A stretch of 64,000 bases of DNA. Origin: Stieleria mannarensis. Lineage in GTDB: Bacteria; Planctomycetota; Planctomycetia; Pirellulales; Pirellulaceae. Below are positions 28,775 to 37,334 of the stretch, piece after piece (positions within the stretch are counted from its first letter, which is position 1; every line of letters starts with the position of its first letter). The notes under the pieces were generated by a model. That model ran no database searches. It saw only the letters and a program-made list of their open reading frames with translations, and was not told the origin of the DNA. Location of the stretch: contig NZ_JACEHH010000001.1 of NCBI RefSeq assembly GCF_014154935.1, positions 248,001 to 312,000 on the forward strand, given 5' to 3'. Both the position numbers and the translations under genes were made by a program.

Positions 28775-28835
28775 GTAGCTACGCTCGCCAGAGCGTGTGA
28801 ATCCCTGGGAACCACCTTCTGGCGAAGGTAGCTAC
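28775..28835. repeat. GTAGCTAC-ended inverted repeat (about 61 bp)
   Basis: Two hairpins in opposite orientation. The first is GTAGCTAC then CGCTC-GCCA-GAGCG; the second is CCTTC-TGGC-GAAGG then GTAGCTAC. The outer ends are inverted copies sharing TCGCCAGA. It lies in the gap between subunit E and DUF2764 and looks like a miniature palindromic element. Confidence 0.75.
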
Positions 28836-28852
28836 GTCATACCCGGAGACAT

Positions 28853-29503
28853 TCACTCCGCTCCCTCCATGATCGCCTTGAATCGTGGAACCATTCGCTG
28901 CGAAATCAGTCGGGCCACGGCGCGATCGGAAAGATCGACCTCCAGTTTCTCATGGACCAGACGAATCCGAGCGCCACCTTCGACCTCGTCATCCGGCACC
29001 AACTCCAGCCCCTCCCGCAACATGTCGCTTGACAGGGCCAGGATCGCTTGTTTGCCTTCTTCCTTGAGTGTGCCTTCGCCCAGCAGGGCGCGCGAGATTC
29101 GCACCTCGACGTCCTTGTCCTTGATCAGCGATTCCGCCGCCCGGCCCGACAGAACCAAAACGATGTCGCGGATCAGTTGTTCGTCGCGTGTGGCCGAGAC
29201 CACCAGTCGCTTGACGAACTCTTCGAAGCGGGCGATGACCCGGGCCTTCAGGTCGAGCACGGTGTCGCGGGCGGCCAGTTGCAATGCGTCCAGCGAGGCC
29301 GTTCGATGGGCGTCGATTTCCGCGGCGGCCTTGGCCCGCTCGGCATCCGCTTCTTTCCTGGCCGTGGCCAGGATCTCGGCGGCTTGTTTGCGGGCATCGT
29401 CCAACAAGCGGTCCGCTTCCGTTTGCGCCGCTTGGACGCCTTGATCGCGAATCCGATCGATCAAACCTTGCACGCCATCGGACGTCTTGGTGGTTTCTTG
29501 CAT
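28853..29503 (-). CDS. atpE: V-type ATP synthase subunit E (peripheral stalk)
   Basis: 216 residues. The N-terminal ~110 residues are a long Ala/Lys/Glu-rich helix (AEILATARKEADAERAKAAAEIDAHR) expected to form the peripheral stalk. The C-terminal half is the globular domain (VVSATRDEQLIRDIVLVL...GGARIRLVHEKLEVDLSDRAVARLI) that caps the head. It sits between K and DUF2764, with repeats on both sides. Confidence 0.88.
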   Translation of the reverse strand: MQETTKTSDGVQGLIDRIRDQGVQAAQTEADRLLDDARKQAAEILATARKEADAERAKAAAEIDAHRTASLDALQLAARDTVLDLKARVIARFEEFVKRLVVSATRDEQLIRDIVLVLSGRAAESLIKDKDVEVRISRALLGEGTLKEEGKQAILALSSDMLREGLELVPDDEVEGGARIRLVHEKLEVDLSDRAVARLISQRMVPRFKAIMEGAE

Positions 29504-29547
29504 AGGGCAGTCTCAGTGCATCAAGTACAGTCGTTTCGCTCAACCCC

Positions 29548-29633
29548 GTAGGACATCCCTTTCGGGTTGCCCTTCTTCAGCCCGCGGCTGAACCCGCGAA
29601 CTCCAAGCGACGGCCCGGAAGGGACCGTCGTAC
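29548..29633. repeat. Full-length bipartite hairpin repeat at the K-E junction
   Basis: Same layout as 16540 and 21337: GTAGGACA arm, CAGCCCGCGGCTGAAC hairpin, GACGG-CCCGGAAGGG-ACCGTC arm ending GTAC. It ends two bases from the atpK stop and lies where the operon order departs from the usual one. Confidence 0.8.
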
Positions 29634-29635
29634 AT

Positions 29636-30082
29636 TCATTCCGGCAACCGTCCCGCCAGCACCAGCGCGAACACGAACGCGAACACGGCGAAACCTTCGA
29701 TCAGCGCGGCCGGCGCCAGCGAAATCCCGAACACCTCGGGCTTGCTCTTGGACGCATTGATCGCCGAAGCACAGGCGGTGCCTTGCGCCAGCGCGCTGAA
29801 CAACAACGCCAACCCCGACAACAACCCCAGGGCGAACATGCCCGGCGACTTGTCCGGTGTGATCGCCGCCGGCAAGGCCATCGTGACGACGATGCCGTAA
29901 ATCGTTTGCGAAGAAGGCATCGCGGCCACGCCGACGAAGCGGCCGAAGCCCCCTTCGACCTCCAGCATCGCTCCACAGGCGGCCATTCCGCCACGCAGGC
30001 ATCCGATCATGCTGCCGATCGCCCCCAAAGCCAGCGGCGCATAGAGACCGATCCAGCCCAAAGTCATGATGATCAATTCCAT
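29636..30082 (-). CDS. atpK: V-type ATP synthase proteolipid subunit K
   Basis: 148 residues, two fused helical hairpins (four transmembrane helices) forming the rotor ring. The ion-binding acid is Glu129 (ALIEGFAVFAFV). Ser58-Gln59 (MPSSQTIYG) and Gln100 (SALAQG) align by eye with the Thr64, Gln65 and Gln110 sodium ligands of Enterococcus NtpK; Met55 replaces Leu61. Sodium coupling is therefore plausible but unproven. Its start overlaps the end of subunit I by 10 bases. Confidence 0.9.
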   Translation of the reverse strand: MELIIMTLGWIGLYAPLALGAIGSMIGCLRGGMAACGAMLEVEGGFGRFVGVAAMPSSQTIYGIVVTMALPAAITPDKSPGMFALGLLSGLALLFSALAQGTACASAINASKSKPEVFGISLAPAALIEGFAVFAFVFALVLAGRLPE

Positions 30083-31947
30083 AAGGAACCTCCTTTTCGT
30101 CGAAACGGGGTGAAGCGACGTCCTTCACTCTTTAAGCCCCAGTTGAAAAACTCAATGACATTCAGCCGCAGTCCGTGGATCACCCCGCTCGAAACACCGA
30201 GCAGCATGTTCAACGTGTGTCCGAACAGAAGGATGAGTGCCGCCAACAACAATCCGAATCGCGGCAATCCGCTGTGCATTCCCATCGCCATGTCGTTGAA
30301 CGCCGCGGCGAGCGAAGCCGAAGCCAGCCCGAGCGCGAACAATCGCAGATAGCTGAGAATGTCGCCGAACGCCGCGGTGACCTTGGTCAACCCCAGCAAG
30401 CCGCCGAGTAGTCGCCCCAGCGGCCGCTCATGTCGCGCGGTGTACCCGACCACCAGCAGCAAACCGGCGATCGCGATTCCCCCGCCCAGTACTTTCAGGA
30501 TCGCGGCCGCCGGGAACGCGGCGCCCACCGCTGCCAACAGGCCGCCGACCACCGCCGCGGCCCAACCGATCGACGCCAGCCCGTCGCGCCAATCGGCATG
30601 GCGACGTGCATCCATCACGTTGGCCAGGATCACATGAATCGCTCCCACCAAGACCGAGATGCCCATCATCAACTGGGAATTGTTCATGTCCAACAGATGC
30701 AAGCGTCCCGGCAGCGAGTCCGGCGGCGGCGCGATGCCAAAGTAGCTGCCCACCAGCATGCCGTAGATCAAGGAGAACAGAACGATCGACAACAGCATCG
30801 GTCGAAATCGCTGACCGGTGGTGCGTTGCGGTGCCGGTTCGCCTAATTCGATGTCGGACGTACTCGTCAGCAGGGCGTCTCCCGTCGTCGGGCGACCGAG
30901 TTTTCGCCAGATCAACAGCAACCCCACCCCCAACACCGCCGCATAACCGGCGTCCGCCAAAATCATGGCGAAGAAGAGAGCGAAGGAAACAAACACGATG
31001 CCCGACGGGTCCCAGGTCCAATAGCCCGGCGTCATGTAAAAATTGACCAGGTCCTCGCCCGCTTCGACCCGAGGTGCATTGTGGACCAATGTCGGCGGGT
31101 CTTCGTCCGGCAGCGGCGGCCGAGATTCGAAAACGAATCCATGCTGCCCGGCGTACGTCGCCAACTCTTCCGCATGCTCGGCCGGCACCCAAGCCTCAAG
31201 CGCGAACAAAGGGTCGCGATCGAAGGTCTGGCCGGCCGCAACCGCTCGCGACGCGGCGTCTTCCAACGCGGTCAAGCTTCGGGCAAACAACAGACACCAT
31301 CGAGTCAGATAGGCTCGCTCGGCTTGGGCGTCTTCGATCGCCAATTCCACTTGCTCCAATTGTCTCGCCAATTCCAGGGGACCGCGCGAGCCGATTTTTT
31401 CCCGCGGGACCGGCATGTCTTGGGGCTCCTCGGGTGCCGCCACGACCACGTAGCAAAACCGCTGGTCACGTGAGACGACTTGCCAGGCCGATGGAGTCGC
31501 GGATGCTTCGGTCGGATTCGCCGCCGGCAACTGGTCCATGTCGGTGTGTGGGACGATGTAGAACCACAACCGGATCGCGCCCATCTGTTCCGGTGGAGCG
31601 AAGTGGAAGTCGCCGAACGGCTTGGCGGCGGTGAGTCGTTGCACCAGATCATCGCGCAGGGATTCCAACGAATGGATTTGGTCTTCCAATTCCAACGCCC
31701 GTCGCTGGACCTCGTCGGCGTCAAACAGGCTGCTGTCATGCACTTGAGTCCGTCGCTGCGGCGAGGCCAGCAAGAATTTCAGCGCATCGCGCGATCGGCT
31801 CGATGGCCCGCCCTCAGCGACGACGTCCTCTTCATCGCCCAGCGGGATGATCTCCAGGCTGCCGAATCGATGCAGGTCGTCGAGCAGCTTTTCTTTTTCG
31901 CCACTCAAGCCGACGAAGGTGGCTCGTTCCAGGGGGACGATACTCAC
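30073..31947 (-). CDS. atpI: V-type ATP synthase subunit I (membrane stator)
   Basis: About 624 residues from GTG 31947, which overlaps the atpD stop by four bases (GTGA); an ATG at 31971 is an alternative. The first ~330 residues are the cytoplasmic arm with coiled-coil stretches. The rest carries about seven transmembrane helices, including GIVFVSFALFFAMILADAGY and the GDILSYLRLFALGLASASLA helix, whose Arg is the family's ion-path arginine. The arm holds the stator; the membrane part forms the half-channels against ring K. Confidence 0.92.
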   Translation of the reverse strand: MSIVPLERATFVGLSGEKEKLLDDLHRFGSLEIIPLGDEEDVVAEGGPSSRSRDALKFLLASPQRRTQVHDSSLFDADEVQRRALELEDQIHSLESLRDDLVQRLTAAKPFGDFHFAPPEQMGAIRLWFYIVPHTDMDQLPAANPTEASATPSAWQVVSRDQRFCYVVVAAPEEPQDMPVPREKIGSRGPLELARQLEQVELAIEDAQAERAYLTRWCLLFARSLTALEDAASRAVAAGQTFDRDPLFALEAWVPAEHAEELATYAGQHGFVFESRPPLPDEDPPTLVHNAPRVEAGEDLVNFYMTPGYWTWDPSGIVFVSFALFFAMILADAGYAAVLGVGLLLIWRKLGRPTTGDALLTSTSDIELGEPAPQRTTGQRFRPMLLSIVLFSLIYGMLVGSYFGIAPPPDSLPGRLHLLDMNNSQLMMGISVLVGAIHVILANVMDARRHADWRDGLASIGWAAAVVGGLLAAVGAAFPAAAILKVLGGGIAIAGLLLVVGYTARHERPLGRLLGGLLGLTKVTAAFGDILSYLRLFALGLASASLAAAFNDMAMGMHSGLPRFGLLLAALILLFGHTLNMLLGVSSGVIHGLRLNVIEFFNWGLKSEGRRFTPFRRKGGSLWN

Positions 31948-32579
31948 GACGGTCCCTCCTCGGTGTCCCATCCACCGCCGGGCTGTTGTTGTTTAACCTT
32001 TGCCAGCTTGGACGTGACCACGGCCGCCCGTTCGGCGTCGCCGAGGTAGATTCGGATGCGTTGGATGTTCTTTTCGGCGGTCGGGATCAAGACCTTGTCG
32101 AACAAGTTGACGCGTTGAGTGATTCGGCGAACGGCTTGATCGAGCACCGCCACACGTTCGCCGGCGATCTTCGCCCGGACACGCATCTCAGCGGCATCCT
32201 TCAATCGTTGCACGAGCATGTCGACCCAGGGCGGAGTGGCGAGCCGCGAGTAGTCGGCGACAGCAAATTCGATGGATTCGAGGATCGGCAACCGCGTCCC
32301 GACGACGTTCTGCTGGCCGACACGATAGTTCGTCATTTCGACCGGACCGATGAGATCCGTCCCCTCGTCGGCCAACATCGGCAACTCTTCGCCGATCGTT
32401 GCTTCCAGCGTCTCGGCCGCCTCGATCGCGGCGCGGTGTTCGGCCCTCGCCTTTTGGGCTTCCACCGTCAATTGCCGGCGTTTCAAGTCCAGCGAAGGCA
32501 GCAGCTTGCGGTACAGCTTGAGTTGCTGCTGCTGTTGCTGGAGTGAATTTTTGCTGAGTCGAAGTTTTGCCATCGTCAT
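31944..32579 (-). CDS. atpD: V-type ATP synthase subunit D (central stalk)
   Basis: 211 residues. The opening KLRLSKNSLQQQQQQLKLYRKLLPSLDLKRRQL is the typical N-terminal helix of subunit D, and a matching C-terminal helix (RVNLFDKVLIPTAEKNIQRIRIYLGDAERA) completes the coiled-coil rotor shaft. An ATG two codons later (32573) is an equally good start. It lies after B and overlaps atpI. No F or G gene was found nearby. Confidence 0.9.
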   Translation of the reverse strand: MTMAKLRLSKNSLQQQQQQLKLYRKLLPSLDLKRRQLTVEAQKARAEHRAAIEAAETLEATIGEELPMLADEGTDLIGPVEMTNYRVGQQNVVGTRLPILESIEFAVADYSRLATPPWVDMLVQRLKDAAEMRVRAKIAGERVAVLDQAVRRITQRVNLFDKVLIPTAEKNIQRIRIYLGDAERAAVVTSKLAKVKQQQPGGGWDTEEGPS

Positions 32580-32590
32580 TCGTTACTTCT

Positions 32591-32616
32591 CGACGGCCCG
32601 GAAGGGACCGTCGTAC
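32591..32616. repeat. GACGG...CCGTC hairpin arm, B-D gap
   Basis: Single arm of the bipartite family with core CCCGGAAGGG and ending GTAC, inside the ATPase operon between atpB and atpD. Confidence 0.75.
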
Positions 32617-32627
32617 ATCGGCTTTGC

Positions 32628-33962
32628 CTACGCCCCCTGCTTCGGAAAGTACTTGTCGATCAAATTCTGCTTCATCAACAGCTCATCCGGCTCGAAGCAC
32701 TCCGCCAGCGTCTTCCAACACAAATCCAGCGCCTCGATCACGCCCATCGAGACGCGGATGTCCATGAACCGCTCGCGGAACAGTGCGCCATACTTGAGCA
32801 GTTTTTGATCGAACGGCGACAATTCGAACGCCATCGCTTGCTTGCGTTGGGCTTCGACGGCTTCGCTATAAAAGCGGATCATCGTGTTCATGATCTGCGA
32901 GTGGTCGTCACGGGTCGCTTTTCCGATCACGTGTTGCTTCAGCCGCGACAGCGACCCGAACGGATCGATGATCCCGCCGTGCAAGTAGAATTGGCCTTCG
33001 GTGATGTAACCGGTGTTGTCGGGCACGGGGTGGGTCACGTCGTCGCCGGGCATGGTGGTGACCGTCAAGATCGTGACCGATCCGGCGCCCTTGAAGTCAC
33101 ACGCTTTCTCGTAACGTTGGGCGAGCTGGGTGTACAGGTCACCCATGTAGCCCCGCACCGCGGGAATACGTTCTTGGGCGACACCGATTTCTTTCATTGC
33201 ATCGGCATACGCGGTCATGTCCGTCAACAGCACCAGCACTCGCTTGCCTTCTTCGACGGCAAACTTTTCCGCCACGGCCAAGGCCATGTCGGGAACGAGC
33301 AACCGTTCAACCAGCGGATCGGAAGCTTGGTTGACGAACATCACGGTGCGTCCGAAAACGCCGTGTTGTTCAAAGGCCGTGCGAAAGAAGTGATAGTCGT
33401 CAAAGATCAAGCCCAGTCCACCGAACACCAGCACATCGGCATCGGCCTGGAAACCGATCCGCGCCAGCAATTCGCTGTGGGGTTCGCCGGCGACCGAAAA
33501 GATCGGGATCTTTTGACTTTCGACCAGGCAGTTGAACAGGTCGATCATCGGCACACGAGTCTCGATCATCTTCGTCGGCATCACCCGCATCACCGGGTTG
33601 ACGGTCGGCCCGCCGACCTTCGCCTGCGGCTCGGCCTTCAAATCCGGTCCCCCGTCGATCGGCTCGCCCGAACCGCGAAAGATGCGTCCGAGGATGTTCG
33701 GGGAATAGACGACTTCCAGGGGTTTTCCGAGGAACTGGACGGTGGCGTCGGTCGACAACCCTTTGCCGCCGGCGAACACTTGCAAACTGGCGAGGCCACG
33801 ATCCAGGCCGATCACCCGCGCCAAGGACATCTCACCGTCGGTGTTTTCCACCTCCGCCATGTCGCCAAGCGCGACACCGGAGGCACGCAATCGAATCACG
33901 TCGCCGACGATTTCTTGGACGCGTTGATAACGAACCAATTGCTGCAAATCGGACTGCATCAT
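32628..33962 (-). CDS. atpB: V-type ATP synthase subunit B
   Basis: About 444 residues, the non-catalytic regulatory subunit of the V1 head. Expected segments are present: GRIFRGSGEPIDGGP, IETRVPMIDLFNCLVESQKIPIFSVAGEPHSELLARI, TDMTAYADAMKEIG, VRGYMGDLYTQLAQRYE. The P-loop is degenerate (SVAGEPHSELL), as normal for B. ATG 33962 follows GGTGAG; the upstream extension begins only at TTG. As laid out, B is the first ATPase gene, 134 bases after the RND transporter gene. Confidence 0.94.
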   Translation of the reverse strand: MMQSDLQQLVRYQRVQEIVGDVIRLRASGVALGDMAEVENTDGEMSLARVIGLDRGLASLQVFAGGKGLSTDATVQFLGKPLEVVYSPNILGRIFRGSGEPIDGGPDLKAEPQAKVGGPTVNPVMRVMPTKMIETRVPMIDLFNCLVESQKIPIFSVAGEPHSELLARIGFQADADVLVFGGLGLIFDDYHFFRTAFEQHGVFGRTVMFVNQASDPLVERLLVPDMALAVAEKFAVEEGKRVLVLLTDMTAYADAMKEIGVAQERIPAVRGYMGDLYTQLAQRYEKACDFKGAGSVTILTVTTMPGDDVTHPVPDNTGYITEGQFYLHGGIIDPFGSLSRLKQHVIGKATRDDHSQIMNTMIRFYSEAVEAQRKQAMAFELSPFDQKLLKYGALFRERFMDIRVSMGVIEALDLCWKTLAECFEPDELLMKQNLIDKYFPKQGA

Positions 33963-34001
33963 CTCACCTGTCGAACCGTCGTCCAATCAATCATGTAAGC
34001 C

Positions 34002-34095
34002 ACCCTCCCTGCCAGGGAGGGTTTATTTAAACTTGATGCTATGCCCCTTTTCCCGGTTGTCCTTCCGTACAGCCTCCGGCTGAATCCGTCGTACA
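34002..34095. repeat. CCCTCCC hairpin plus degenerate bipartite repeat
   Basis: A 9-bp stem, ACCCTCCCT-GCC-AGGGAGGGT (34002-34022), is followed by TTATTT on the plus strand. A worn copy of the other family follows at about 34043-34094 (CCCGGTTGTCC, CAGCCTCCGGCTGAA, CCGTCGTAC). The element separates the RND gene from atpB. Confidence 0.6.
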
Positions 34096-34096
34096 T

Positions 34097-37000
34097 TCAA
34101 TTTGACGCCTCTTCGCCGCCGTGCGGTATCCGGTACAGGGTCGCGTAGAGCGTGGGCACCATCACCATCGTCAGCCCCGTGCCGACGATCAGCCCGAAGA
34201 AGATCGTCACGGCCAAGGCGACCCAAAACACGTCTTGCAGCATCGGCAACACGCCCAACACGGTGGTGCCCGCCGCATTGACCACGGGACTCAAACGCGA
34301 AACACCGGCTTCCACCACGGCGTTGTATGGCGTCAAGCCTTTCCCCAGGTTGGCGTTCACTTCGTCCAACAACACGACCGCGTTTTTGATCATCATTCCC
34401 GACAGACTCATCGCTCCCAACAACGCGATGAACCCGAACGGGGTCTGCGTCACCAACATGCCTCCGGTGATGCCGATCATCACAAACGGAATCACGCCGA
34501 TGCAAATCAGCATGGGGCGGAATCCGTTGAACAGGGCAACCAGAATGAACAGCATGATCACGATCGCCGGGACGATCCCGGGCACTAAGGCTTCTTGGGA
34601 CTGCTTCGCACTCCAGTACTCGCCGTCCCAATCCAGACGGTAGCCCGGCGGGAGTTCGATGGCGTTGAACTGGTCCACGACTGCGTTTCGCAGCGTCGGT
34701 GCCGTGACGTCATTGGGCGAGCACTGCACGGTGATCGCGCGACGCCGGTCCCAACGCCAGATGATCGGGTCCTCCCAAGGTACCTCGATGCCGTCGATGA
34801 CTTGGGAAACAGGCACCGACGTGGTCGACAATTTTGGTGTGACTTGAAGCTCGTCCAGCGAGGTGGCGGCGCGCTCGCGTTCGGATTCGACACTCCGCGC
34901 CACGATCGGAATCAGATCGTCTTCCTGTCGGTACTGTCCGACGACCACGCCATCGGAAGCACGTTTCATCACCCGGGCCAAATCATCACGCGACACACCG
35001 GCCCAGCGGGCACGTTCCTGGTTGTACTGCGGCGACAAGGCCTGGACGCGCTCGCGCCAATTGACGCGCACTTCCTTGGCCAGCGGCGTGTCACGCAGGA
35101 TCTGTGCGCCCTCTTCGGCCAATCGTCGCAACGTCGCGGGGTCCGCGTTGGCCGGTCCGCTGAAGCGGGCTTCGATCTTCCAGTCATCGAACGCGCCGAC
35201 CGCGTACTTGCGGACCCGCACCATCGCCTCGGGGACATTTGCTTTCACCCATGCATCGGCGTCGGCGACCAGTTGGTTGACACCGTCCAGCGAGTTGACG
35301 TTGACGATGATTTGGGCATACGAGGTGTACGGGTCTTCGGCACTGACCGGCAAATAGAACCGCGGCGGCCCCTTGCCGACAAAGGCACTGACCGTGGTGG
35401 TCGCTTCGTGCTGCTGGACGTATTCCTCGATCCGTTGCAAATTCGCGTCGGTCTGCTGGATCCGCGTTCCCTCGGGCGCCCAATAGTCGATCATCACCTG
35501 CAATCGACTGGAGTCGGGGAAATACAACTGCGGCACCCAGCGGAATCCGAACACGCTGACCGCCAACAAGCCGACCATGCTGGCCAGGAACAAAAAGCGA
35601 TAGCGAATGGTCAGCGACAACAACGCCCGGAATTTTTGATACAGCGATCCCTGATACGGGTCGGTCGGTCCCTCGCCCTGCTTGGGGTCCGGCAAGATCG
35701 CCATGCACATCAGCGGTACGATCGTCTGGCAAAACACCCAGCTCAACAGCAACGAGATCGCCACGACGGTGAACAGACTGCCGGCATACTCACCGGTGTC
35801 GTAGCTGGACGCAAAGATCGGATAAAACGCCATGCTGGCCACCACGGTCGCGCCCAACAGCGGGATCGCCGGTCCGTCGGCCGCTTCGATCGCCGCTTGC
35901 TTGCGGTCCATGCCCTTGGCGATGCGCACCATGATGCCGTCGGTCACCACGATCGCGTTGTCGACCATCATCCCCATCGCGATGATCAGGGCACCCAGTG
36001 AAATGCGGTGCAGGTCGATCCCCATGATCGCCATCACGACAAAGGTGCCGAGAATCGGAAACACCAATCCGCTGATCCCGATGATGATGCCGGGCCGAAT
36101 GCCCATCGTGATCGCCAGCAACGCCAACACGATCGCGACCGCTTCCAGCAGGCTGATCATGAATGCGCGAATCGATTCGCTGACCTGATCGGATTGCCAC
36201 GAAATGCGTTCGACATTAATTCCGACCGGCAATTGGGCCAGCAACTGGTTGATCCGCGCGTCGATTCGCTCGCCCACTGCCACCACATTCTCGCCGGCGG
36301 TCGGGGCGATCGCCAACGCGATCGCTTCGCGGCCGTTGTGCCGCAGCAGTGCCGCGGGCGGGTCGACGTATCCGACATTGACTGTCGCCAGATCGCGGAT
36401 GCGAATGATTTCGTCGCGTCCGTCGGCCACGCTGGTGATCGCCAACTCGCCGATCGCATCCGGGGTGGCGAATTCACCCGTCGGTGTGACCCGCATCCGC
36501 TGTGTCTGGTAATCGACGTGGCCGGCATCCACGACCAGGTTTTGCGATTGCAGCGTCTGGATAAACTGAGTCGGTGTGATGTTTAGCTCGGCAAGCTGTG
36601 AGGAGGAGACATCCAGATAGATGCGTTTTTCTTGAACGCCCCAGAAGTCGACTCGCGCGACGCCTTTGACGACGCTCAACTCCTTGCGCATGTCCTTGAC
36701 GTAGCGTTCCAGCTCCGCGTAGCTGTACCCGTCGCTGCTGACCGCCAACAAGAATCCGAACACGTAGCCGAAATCGTCGCCAACCTTGGGCTTGCCGGCC
36801 CCCGGCGGCAGCGTCGGTTCGATGTCCGCCACCTTCTTGCGCAGCACGTCCCAAACCTGTGGCAAGCGATCCGACCAGTAATTGCTTTTGATATCCACCT
36901 TGATGATGGACAGCCCTGGCCGCGAATTCGAATAGATGGCTTTGACCTCGGCCATCTCTTGCAACTTGGTTTCGATCCGGTCGGTGACCTCCAATTCGAC

Positions 37001-37174
37001 CTGCTCGGCGCTGGCGCCGGGATAGGTTGTCGTGATGGCGGCCGTCTTGACCGAGAACTCGGGGTCTTCCAACTGACCGAGTTGCAGGTAGGAAAAGACT
37101 CCGCCGGCGACGATCAACACGATGCCGAAGAACGTGATCGCGCGTTTTTCAATCGAGATTGCAGCCAGACTCAT
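34097..37174 (-). CDS. RND efflux transporter, inner-membrane pump (AcrB-like)
   Basis: 1025 residues with the full RND plan: an N-terminal helix, a large periplasmic loop, helices 2-6, a second loop, helices 8-12. The proton-relay motif GMMVDNAIVVTDG lies in helix 4, and the second half repeats it as MMIKNAVVLLDEVN. It expels drugs, solvents or other small molecules with its adaptor, encoded just upstream (37335-38594). No outer-membrane TolC-like gene is present. The family is firm; the substrate cannot be told. Confidence 0.93.
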   Translation of the reverse strand: MSLAAISIEKRAITFFGIVLIVAGGVFSYLQLGQLEDPEFSVKTAAITTTYPGASAEQVELEVTDRIETKLQEMAEVKAIYSNSRPGLSIIKVDIKSNYWSDRLPQVWDVLRKKVADIEPTLPPGAGKPKVGDDFGYVFGFLLAVSSDGYSYAELERYVKDMRKELSVVKGVARVDFWGVQEKRIYLDVSSSQLAELNITPTQFIQTLQSQNLVVDAGHVDYQTQRMRVTPTGEFATPDAIGELAITSVADGRDEIIRIRDLATVNVGYVDPPAALLRHNGREAIALAIAPTAGENVVAVGERIDARINQLLAQLPVGINVERISWQSDQVSESIRAFMISLLEAVAIVLALLAITMGIRPGIIIGISGLVFPILGTFVVMAIMGIDLHRISLGALIIAMGMMVDNAIVVTDGIMVRIAKGMDRKQAAIEAADGPAIPLLGATVVASMAFYPIFASSYDTGEYAGSLFTVVAISLLLSWVFCQTIVPLMCMAILPDPKQGEGPTDPYQGSLYQKFRALLSLTIRYRFLFLASMVGLLAVSVFGFRWVPQLYFPDSSRLQVMIDYWAPEGTRIQQTDANLQRIEEYVQQHEATTTVSAFVGKGPPRFYLPVSAEDPYTSYAQIIVNVNSLDGVNQLVADADAWVKANVPEAMVRVRKYAVGAFDDWKIEARFSGPANADPATLRRLAEEGAQILRDTPLAKEVRVNWRERVQALSPQYNQERARWAGVSRDDLARVMKRASDGVVVGQYRQEDDLIPIVARSVESERERAATSLDELQVTPKLSTTSVPVSQVIDGIEVPWEDPIIWRWDRRRAITVQCSPNDVTAPTLRNAVVDQFNAIELPPGYRLDWDGEYWSAKQSQEALVPGIVPAIVIMLFILVALFNGFRPMLICIGVIPFVMIGITGGMLVTQTPFGFIALLGAMSLSGMMIKNAVVLLDEVNANLGKGLTPYNAVVEAGVSRLSPVVNAAGTTVLGVLPMLQDVFWVALAVTIFFGLIVGTGLTMVMVPTLYATLYRIPHGGEEASN

Positions 37175-37214
37175 CGACCAACCACCCCGTGCTTGGGGGA
37201 CGCGTCTGACGTGT

Positions 37215-37282
37215 TGGATGGCCCTTCCGGGCCGTCCATCGCGGTGCGAGCACCGGTGCGACCGCCCGGAAGGGCCGTCGTA
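37215..37282. repeat. Paired GGCCCTTCCGGGCC / GCCCGGAAGGGC arms
   Basis: A close variant of the bipartite hairpin family in inverted orientation: GATGGCCCTTCCGGGCCGTC, then CGCCCGGAAGGGCCGTCG ending TAC. It fills the gap between the adaptor and pump genes. Confidence 0.65.
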
Positions 37283-37334
37283 CGGGTGCGGGGCGGTGTG
37301 CTGTTTTGTGGGGACAGGAGCGTGGGTGTCGGTT

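Noticed and set aside
34595-36001. A 468-codon plus-strand frame opposite the RND pump
   Set aside because: His/Arg/Asp-rich antisense translation without any family motif; the minus-strand pump is complete.
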